Origin: Streptomyces hawaiiensis
GTDB lineage: Bacteria > Actinomycetota > Actinomycetes > Streptomycetales > Streptomycetaceae
Direction: 5' to 3'
Length of the DNA stretch: 64,000 nucleotides
NCBI RefSeq assembly: GCF_004803895.1
Contig: NZ_CP021978.1
Coordinates: 8,184,001-8,248,000 of the forward strand
Of this stretch, positions 58,839 through 64,000 are shown piece by piece. Position 1 is the first letter of the stretch, and every line of letters begins with the position of its first letter. The notes beneath the pieces were generated by a model. It worked only from the letters and a program-made list of their open reading frames with translations, had not been told where the DNA came from and searched no databases. A program made the position numbers and the translations under genes.

Positions 58839-59297
58839 ATGACCGACCGCCCACCGCTGCCGCCCTTCACCCGCGAGACCGCCGCACAGAAGGTCCAGGC
58901 CGCCGAGGACGCCTGGAACACCCGCGACCCGCACAAGGTCTCCCTCGCCTACTCGGCGGACTCCGTCTGGCGCAACCGCGACACGTTCGTCACCGGCCGC
59001 GCCGAGATCGCCGCGTTCCTGACCCTTAAATGGGAGCGCGAGCAGGAGTACGCGCTGCGCAAGGACCTGTGGGCCTTCGACGGCAACCGCATCGCCGTCC
59101 GCTTCCAGTACGAGTGCCGGGACGGCGACGGGCAGTGGTGGCGTTCCTACGGCAACGAACTGTGGGAGTTCGACGAGCACGGCCTGATGACCCGCCGCGA
59201 GGCGAGCATCAACGACCTGCCGATCGAGGAGGAGGAGCGCCGCATCCACGGTCCACGGCCGCAGGCGGAGCGCGGGGACACCTTCCCCGTCCAGTGA
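58839..59297 (+). CDS. NTF2-like protein (DUF1348 / SnoaL-like)
   Basis: 152 residues, DUF1348-type NTF2 fold: AAQKVQAAEDAWNTRDPHKV, then FLTLKWEREQEYALRKDLW and NELWEFDEHGLMTRREASIND. Such proteins are often flavin-independent small-molecule enzymes or stress proteins of unknown reaction. Under control of the divergent TetR regulator (two operator copies). ATG at 58839 follows GGGGAGGA. The TetR plus DUF1348 pair recurs in actinobacteria (recollection). Confidence 0.88.
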   Translation: MTDRPPLPPFTRETAAQKVQAAEDAWNTRDPHKVSLAYSADSVWRNRDTFVTGRAEIAAFLTLKWEREQEYALRKDLWAFDGNRIAVRFQYECRDGDGQWWRSYGNELWEFDEHGLMTRREASINDLPIEEEERRIHGPRPQAERGDTFPVQ

Positions 59298-59343
59298 GTC
59301 CGGGTGGGAGTGGGTCCTGGACCTGGTCGGACGTGGCCGCCGG

Positions 59344-60213
59344 TCAGTCGCAGCCGACCGTCGGCCCCTCCACCATGCCGCCGGTGTACAGCGCCTGCCC
59401 GCGCGGCGTCCAGTAGCCCAGCTTCGAGACCACCGTCGAGCAGGTCGCGGCCGTGGTGACCCGGACGCGCACGGTGGCCGGGCGTCCGGGCTGGAGCTCG
59501 GTGAGCGCACAGTCCACGGAGTGCGTCAGCCGGGCCTTCGACGGATGGCTGCCGACGAGCGGGTTGACGCACCGGGCGTCCTCGGTGCTGATCCGCACCC
59601 CCGTGCTCTCCTCGCCGATCAGCCCGAACCGCGCGCTGCCGTCGCCCTGCTCGCTGTCGCGGTACACCCGGTACGTCAGCGTGGTGGTGCTGCCACGGCT
59701 CAGGGTGGTCCGGTCGACCTCGACGCGATGCGTGGGCCGCTGCTTCGGCGCGGTCAGGGTGAGCGTGGCCCGGACCGTGCCGCGCAGGTCCACACCGTCC
59801 GGCGCGGAGCGGACGTGCACCGTGGCGGTGACGTCGTAGGTCCCGGGGCCGGGATAGGGCTGCGATCCGGGCAGGGTGCCGGAGGCCACCCTCGCGCCGT
59901 CGCGCCTCGCCGTCCAGGTGCCGGAGGTCAGGCAGGCGTACCGGACGGACGCCCCGGGCCGGCGGCAGGTCGCGGGCGCCGAGACCGCCATCACCGGGGT
60001 GCCGCTGCCCGCGCACAGGCTGACGGCGGCCCGCTCGCCGTCGTCGCCGCGCAGCACGCCCGCGGGCGCGCACAGGGTGGCCGCCGCGCCGGCCGCCGGT
60101 GCCCGCACTGCGGGCTGCGGCGGGGCCGGGCGGCTCCAGGCGGTCGAGGCGAGAGCGACGGACGCCGCCGCCGCGCCGGTCAGGATCCTGAGTGTCCTCC
60201 GTCGTACCGCCAC
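59344..60213 (-). CDS. Secreted hypothetical protein
   Basis: 289 residues from the GTG at 60211-60213, with GGGAGGA upstream. An Arg-rich signal peptide (AVRRRTLRILTGAAAASVAL) is followed by an extracellular part with several paired cysteines (TLCAPAG, ATCRRPG, YACLTSG, DCALTELQ, ATCSTVV, GPTVGCD), probably disulfide-bonded, and beta-rich sequence that may form Ig-like sheets. No family recognised. Conserved cysteines suggest an exported stable protein. Confidence 0.72.
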   Translation of the reverse strand: MAVRRRTLRILTGAAAASVALASTAWSRPAPPQPAVRAPAAGAAATLCAPAGVLRGDDGERAAVSLCAGSGTPVMAVSAPATCRRPGASVRYACLTSGTWTARRDGARVASGTLPGSQPYPGPGTYDVTATVHVRSAPDGVDLRGTVRATLTLTAPKQRPTHRVEVDRTTLSRGSTTTLTYRVYRDSEQGDGSARFGLIGEESTGVRISTEDARCVNPLVGSHPSKARLTHSVDCALTELQPGRPATVRVRVTTAATCSTVVSKLGYWTPRGQALYTGGMVEGPTVGCD

Positions 60214-60491
60214 GAGTCCTCCCGAACGCCGTACGCAACGGACCGGCCCGGCACCGGTCACCTGCGCCGAGAATGCGGCAGCGGCTCGCCCGCCCGGCTG
60301 CTCCCACGCCGTCCGGTCACCTGGGGGCAGCAACGATGACGGCCCGTCAGGCACCGCCCCGATCGCCGGCGCCGCCAAGCCCGGCATCCGGAGGACGCGG
60401 TGGAGGCCGTGGAGATCCGGCTGGGCGACAAGGGGCTGGAGGAATCGGAGCGTCCGTACGGCCCCCATCCCGTCGCCGGTCGCCGGGCACT
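60214..60491. other. Intergenic region upstream of secreted protein
   Basis: About 280 bases, part of a 330-base gap that ends at the PhyH stop. No gene is supported: the open frames here lack ribosome sites and family resemblance. The right end leads into a 34-base direct repeat. Confidence 0.5.
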
Positions 60492-60560
60492 GAACGTACG
60501 TCTCCCAGGTCTGTGGGGCCCTGCGGAACGTACGTCTCGCAGGTCAGTGGGGCCCCTGCG
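60492..60560. repeat. 34-bp direct repeat at the phytanoyl-CoA dioxygenase 3' end
   Basis: Two copies in tandem (60492-60525 and 60526-60560) share GAACGTACGTCTC, then CAGGTC and GTGGGGCC, with only a few differences. The second copy contains the last codons of the dioxygenase gene (stop at 60544). A local duplication of a gene end, like the 39-bp array at 22461-22846. Confidence 0.85.
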
Positions 60561-61386
60561 GCGCGAACTCCGTCCCGCAGGGGCCCGCCCCCTCGCTCTC
60601 CGCCAGCTCCACCCTCGCCCCGCTCATCGCCAGCGTCCGGTAGAACCGCCCGATCCGCTCCGTCGACCGCCCCACGTAGTGCCCGATGAACGAGCGCCGG
60701 AACCGCTCGGCCGACCGGTTCGGCTGCGACCCGTGCACCAGGCTCCCGTTGAAGAACAGGACATCCCCCGGCGCCATGTCCACCGGCACCGGCGCCAGCC
60801 CCGGCGGCGGCGGAACGTACTCCCGGGCGAAGGACACATCCGAGTCCGCCGTCTCCGGGCAGAACAGGTCCATGAGGTGTGTGCCCGGCACGACCTCCAG
60901 CCCGCCGTTCTCCCGGTCGATCACATCGCAGGCCACCCACGCCGCCACGCACGTCCCCGGCTCCACCCGCAGATAGAAGTTGTCCTGGTGCAGCGCCTGC
61001 CCCCGGGCCCCCGGCGGCTTGAAGTAGAACATGCTCTGCGCGGCCAGCACCTCCTCCCCGAGGAGAACCTCCAGAACCGTCCGCAGCCGGGCGTCCAGCA
61101 GGACCTCACGCGCGAGGCCGTTGATCTCGTGCGGGTGCATCACCCGGGGCCAGACGTGCAGCGGATCCGCGCCCGGCCCGTCCGCCGCGCGCGGCTCGAA
61201 GTGCCCGGGAACCGGACCGGCCGCCCGCAGCGCCGCGAACTCGCCGCACAGCCGCTCGACCTCGTCGGCCCCGAAGAGCCCGCGCACCACCGTGAAACCG
61301 TTCTCCTCGAATCCCTCCCGGTACCGCCGGAGCCCGGCGGGGTCCAGGATGGAAGCGCCGGCGGCGCCGTTGCCCGTGACTGTCAT
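60544..61386 (-). CDS. Phytanoyl-CoA dioxygenase (PhyH) family protein
   Basis: 280 residues, Fe(II)/2-oxoglutarate oxygenase. Iron ligands His133 and Asp135 (ALHQDNFY) and His218 (SLVHGSQPNRS), with Arg224 as the candidate 2-oxoglutarate anchor. Typical PhyH proteins hydroxylate acyl or small natural-product substrates; the actual substrate is unknown. Divergent from an AraC regulator with a 69-base gap, an arrangement seen often in Streptomyces. ATG at 61386, with GAGGAGTGC upstream. Confidence 0.91.
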   Translation of the reverse strand: MTVTGNGAAGASILDPAGLRRYREGFEENGFTVVRGLFGADEVERLCGEFAALRAAGPVPGHFEPRAADGPGADPLHVWPRVMHPHEINGLAREVLLDARLRTVLEVLLGEEVLAAQSMFYFKPPGARGQALHQDNFYLRVEPGTCVAAWVACDVIDRENGGLEVVPGTHLMDLFCPETADSDVSFAREYVPPPPGLAPVPVDMAPGDVLFFNGSLVHGSQPNRSAERFRRSFIGHYVGRSTERIGRFYRTLAMSGARVELAESEGAGPCGTEFAPQGPH

Positions 61387-61455
61387 GAACGCACTCCTCG
61401 GTCAAGTGTCCTCGGTTCGAAACGCTAGGCCGCCCAGCCGTCCAGGAGGATGCCC

Positions 61456-62388
61456 GTGCGTGCTGACGGATTGCCCGACACTGCTGAGCACGGCGACACC
61501 GGGGGTACCGGGGATCCCGCCCCGCCGCCCGGGCTGGTCGTGCTCGGTCACTTCGACCAGCCCCCCGGTTACGGCGTCAACCGGCCGCACGGATCCGCGA
61601 GCTGGCTCTTCACCTGGACCACCGCAGGCCGGGGACGGCTGTGGCAGGGCGGTGCGCGGACCTCGGCCGACGCCGGCCACCTGGTCGTCCTCGCCCCGGG
61701 CGTCGCGCACGGCTACGCCGTCGAACCCTGTGCCCGGCACTGGCGGTTCTGGTGGGCCCACTGCCAGGCCCGCCCGTCCTGGGCCGCGTGGCTGCGGCCG
61801 TACGACGCCGGCGACGGGATGTACGTCGTCACCTCCGCCCCGGCCGGGGTGCACGGCCGCGTGGGGGCGGCGTTCCGGCGGATGCACGCCGACGCCCGCT
61901 GGACCGGCACCGAGGCACCGCCCGACGCGGCGCCTCCGGACGGGCAGGTCGCCGTGGCGCACGGCAGCGCGGCCCGTGAACTGGCCCTGTGCGCCCTGGA
62001 GGAGATCGTCCTCCTCACCACCCCCGGCGCCCGGCCGACGGCGCCCCGGCCCGGCCTCGACGCACGGATCCGCCGCGCCCAGGAGCTGATCGACGCCGAC
62101 CCGGGCGCCCCGCACACCGTCCGCTCGCTCGCCGGGGACGTCGCGCTGTCGCCGTCCCGCTTCGCCCATCTGTTCAGCCGGCAACTCGGCCAGTCACCCA
62201 TGCGTGCCCTGCGCGAGGCACGGCTGCGCCACGCCGCCCGGCTGCTGGAGAGCACCGACCTGCCGGTGGAACGCGTCGCCGCGGCGTCGGGCTTCGTCAG
62301 CCCGTTCCACTTCAACCGAGCCTTTCGCGAGCGCTACGGGGCACCGCCCGGGGCCTACCGTACGACGCGCGGCGATCCGCCCGCCTGA
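61456..62388 (+). CDS. AraC-family transcriptional regulator
   Basis: 310 residues. N-terminal cupin-like ligand domain (GYGVNRPHGSASWLFTWTT, AGHLVVLAPGVAHGY) and two C-terminal HTHs (VRSLAGDVALSPSRFAHLFS and VERVAAASGFVSPFHFNRAF). AGGAGG (61444-61449) directly abuts an ATG at 61450, too close to serve it, whereas the GTG at 61456 sits six bases away. I therefore prefer GTG. Likely controls the divergent dioxygenase. Ligand probably a sugar or acid, unknown. Confidence 0.9.
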   Translation: MRADGLPDTAEHGDTGGTGDPAPPPGLVVLGHFDQPPGYGVNRPHGSASWLFTWTTAGRGRLWQGGARTSADAGHLVVLAPGVAHGYAVEPCARHWRFWWAHCQARPSWAAWLRPYDAGDGMYVVTSAPAGVHGRVGAAFRRMHADARWTGTEAPPDAAPPDGQVAVAHGSAARELALCALEEIVLLTTPGARPTAPRPGLDARIRRAQELIDADPGAPHTVRSLAGDVALSPSRFAHLFSRQLGQSPMRALREARLRHAARLLESTDLPVERVAAASGFVSPFHFNRAFRERYGAPPGAYRTTRGDPPA

Positions 62389-62394
62389 GCACCG

Positions 62395-62670
62395 CTATTG
62401 GTTCCGCGGGACGCCCCGGAAGGCCGGTGCGGAGAAGGCGGCCGACGCTGTGAGCTGCTGTTCAGGCGGCGGCTCAATGGTTTCCGGGCGGCTGCCGGAG
62501 GCAGGAAAATGTGGGCCGATAAAGGGGGCAGACAGCACGGAAATGCCTTTCGCTCCCTTGATTGACATTTTGTCAAAAGGCGCTGGCGCCGCACGCAATG
62601 CACGAAACCGTGAGATCGCTTGTTCCCTGTCGCTGACCTGTGCAAAGGTGTGCCCTGTCGGCGTGCTCAC
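62395..62670 (-). CDS. Small hypothetical protein, lower GC
   Basis: 91 residues starting at the GTG at 62668-62670, with AAAGG six bases upstream. No family recognised. It contains KMSIKGAKGISVLSAPFIG in an AT-richer region, and the second half is Pro/Glu-rich. It ends six bases from the AraC stop. The ribosome site favours a gene, but the perfect palindrome at 62563-62577 lies inside it, so part or all may be non-coding. Confidence 0.45.
   Translation of the reverse strand: MSTPTGHTFAQVSDREQAISRFRALRAAPAPFDKMSIKGAKGISVLSAPFIGPHFPASGSRPETIEPPPEQQLTASAAFSAPAFRGVPRNQ
62563..62577. promoter_or_regulatory. Palindrome TTGACA-TTT-TGTCAA
   Basis: A perfect 6-bp-arm dyad in an AT-rich island unusual for this genome. 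It could be an operator, or the TTGACA may be a -35 element. It lies inside the small leftward open frame at 62395-62670, and 186 bases before the rightward gene at 62763. Confidence 0.5.
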
Positions 62671-62762
62671 ATCACGCCTTTCTTTCGTATGCGCAAGGCT
62701 GACATGCCGGCATACCCCTTGGTATGGACTTTATTCCGCATGTCCTTGAGAGGAATGCAGCC

Positions 62763-64000
62763 GTGAAAGACGCAGGCCCGTCGAATTCTCCGGCCCCGGC
62801 CCGCAGGTTCGGCGCGACGGACGAGCAACTGAGCGCGGAGCTCAGGAAGTGGACCGGGGCGACGCCCGCACTTCATCCCGTCGGCGAACTGCTGGACCGG
62901 CACTGGGAGGCGGCCTTCGCCTACGCCCGGCTGTGCACCGACGGCCCGCGCTCCGCGGGAATGCTCACCACCGCGGCTTTCACCCGGCTCTTCGGCGAGA
63001 CCCTCCGGCAGAACGGCCCGACCTCCGCATGGCGGCCCCATCTGCTCGTCACCGTACGGCGTATCGCGGCCGAGTGGGCCGGTGACCACAGACACGACAT
63101 GCTCCACCCGGAGTTGCTGGCCGGGACCGGCGAGGGGGAGCGGCCCGCCTCCCGGCTGCTGCCGTCGCAGCGCCGACGCCTGCTGTCCGGGGCCTTCCGG
63201 CGGCTGCCCCAGTCCGCCCGTTGCCTGCTGTGGCACGTCGAGGTCGAGGCCGAACCGCTCACCTCCCCGGCCGGGTTGCTCGGCCTGGACGAGGAGGGCG
63301 CACGCGTCGAACTGGGCCGGGCCCGGGACCGGCTGCGCGAGGAGTGCCTCCAGCTGCACCGCGAACTCGCCCCCGACGAGGACTGCCGGCGCTATCTGCG
63401 CCTGCTCGACGTGACGTACCGACGCGGCGGCCTCGACATCGACCCCGATCTACGCGCGCATATCGAGGGCTGCGGGCACTGCAGCGCCGCCGCCGACCAG
63501 CTCGACCCGTTCAACCACGCCCTCGGCGCCGCCCTGTCGGAGGCGGTGCTGGGCTGGGGCGGGCGGGCCTACGCGGAGAGCCGGGTGCGTCACGCGGGGA
63601 CGACAGCCGTCGGCGGCAGCGGGGGAGTGGCCGGTGCGGCGGCCGTCCCGGGACCGGCCGGTCCGGCCCGAGAGGCCTTTCCCGATCCGGACCGGGTGTT
63701 CCCGGATCCGGTGGGCGTCGCGCGTGAGGTGTTCCGGGATTCGGTGGGTGTCGCGCGTGAGGTGTCCCGCGATCCGGTGGATGTCGCGCGTGACGTCTTC
63801 CCCGATCCGGCCGGTGCCGCGCTTGAGGTCTTCCCGGATCCCGTCGCCCTCGCCGGCACGGTGGGGGAGTCGTTCACCGACCCGGGTGGTCCGGCGGCCG
63901 TGCCGCCGCCTCCTGGAGCAGGAGCAGGAGCAGGAGCGGGCACAGGAGCGGGGGTCAGAACGGGGCGCGCGGACGCGGCCGGGGCCACAGCCCCGCCTCC
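62763..64000 (+). CDS. Sigma-factor-like protein with zf-HC2 zinc finger and repeat region (3' end outside window)
   Basis: Starts at the GTG at 62763 with AGAGGAA upstream; 412 codons are present and the frame is open at the right edge. Residues ~20-200 resemble sigma-70 regions 2 and 4 in degenerate form (FRRLPQSARCLLWHVEVEAE, then an HTH-like helix). An anti-sigma-type zf-HC2 follows near residue 235 (HIEGCGHCSAAAD). Then a low-complexity linker with four 33-bp repeats (about eleven residues each) and a Gly/Ala-rich stretch. Related Streptomyces proteins often end in an extracytoplasmic hydrolase domain, which would lie beyond the window. Confidence 0.72.
   Translation, partial: MKDAGPSNSPAPARRFGATDEQLSAELRKWTGATPALHPVGELLDRHWEAAFAYARLCTDGPRSAGMLTTAAFTRLFGETLRQNGPTSAWRPHLLVTVRRIAAEWAGDHRHDMLHPELLAGTGEGERPASRLLPSQRRRLLSGAFRRLPQSARCLLWHVEVEAEPLTSPAGLLGLDEEGARVELGRARDRLREECLQLHRELAPDEDCRRYLRLLDVTYRRGGLDIDPDLRAHIEGCGHCSAAADQLDPFNHALGAALSEAVLGWGGRAYAESRVRHAGTTAVGGSGGVAGAAAVPGPAGPAREAFPDPDRVFPDPVGVAREVFRDSVGVAREVSRDPVDVARDVFPDPAGAALEVFPDPVALAGTVGESFTDPGGPAAVPPPPGAGAGAGAGTGAGVRTGRADAAGATAPP
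63711..63842. repeat. Four 33-bp tandem repeats inside the sigma-like gene
   Basis: Units start at 63711, 63744, 63777 and 63810. Each codes for eleven residues of the type VGVAREVFRDS, so the reading frame is kept. Similarity falls from the first to the last unit. Probably a flexible linker of variable length. Confidence 0.85.

Noticed and set aside
1..64000. tRNA, rRNA, CRISPR, phage or intact insertion-sequence genes
   Set aside because: None of their hallmark sequences was recognised on either strand by reading; a tRNAscan or ISfinder search would be the decisive check.

Overview
The window is chromosomal DNA from a streptomycete or close actinobacterial relative. GC is very high, with G or C at nearly every third codon position. 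GTG and TTG starts are common and stop codons often overlap the next start (ATGA). A complete conservon operon, a DmdR/IdeR-type iron box, CYP105-, CYP102- and CYP157-like P450s and F420-type oxidoreductases all point to Streptomyces. Nothing looks like a plasmid, phage or intact insertion sequence.

Region 1 (1-14,200) is a coherent L-rhamnose locus. Leftward run rhaI, rhaEW, rhaB, lutA, lutB (lutB leaves the window): isomerase, bifunctional aldolase/lactaldehyde dehydrogenase, kinase and a lactate-oxidation module. Together these could take rhamnose to DHAP and pyruvate. Rightward run a sugar ABC importer (rhaT, rhaP, rhaQ, rhaS), the mutarotase rhaM, a secreted beta-propeller protein that may be a rhamnose-releasing lyase, and a LacI-family regulator. 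The divergent promoter region holds two LacI-type operators, each just downstream of a well-formed promoter. A CTAG-bounded inverted repeat covers the regulator's stop codon.

Region 2 (14,300-31,000) is mixed: a proline-iminopeptidase-like hydrolase, a PIG-L deacetylase, a SigJ/ECF41 sigma factor, a pentapeptide-repeat protein, a stand-alone CYP102-type P450 with a divergent TetR regulator, an iron-box-controlled DUF2470 protein, a Tat lactonase-family protein, a 39-bp tandem array, a FUSC membrane protein, a FusB-like EF-G-binding protein behind a perfect palindrome, a PAS-LuxR regulator, a full P450-reductase fusion and an APH-fold kinase.

Region 3 (31,000-44,700) is housekeeping and accessory metabolism: a second FUSC protein, HAD and PHP phosphoesterases, SDR, VanZ, DUF4230 and STAS proteins, a MarR-controlled aldehyde/alcohol dehydrogenase pair with two matching operators, and a quinone-oxidoreductase/GlxA-type regulator pair.

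Region 4 (44,700-52,100) is the most interesting part. A five-gene conservon (cvnA-E) ends in a P450 lacking the ExxR arginine. It converges on an unfamiliar 576-residue protein with an Asp-rich DDxxDxxxD motif and relaxed codon use. That gene follows the stranded first codons of a terpene synthase, which faces a 5'-truncated PPOX gene. This looks like an eroded terpenoid cassette beside a signalling operon.

Region 5 (52,100-64,000) holds VOC, DUF4235, a hydroquinone-reductase-type GST, a CDF transporter, a deazaflavin oxidoreductase, a LysE exporter, a CYP105-like P450 with its 3Fe-4S ferredoxin, a TetR regulator with two operator copies, a phytanoyl-CoA dioxygenase/AraC pair and the start of a large sigma-like/zinc-finger protein that runs off the right edge.
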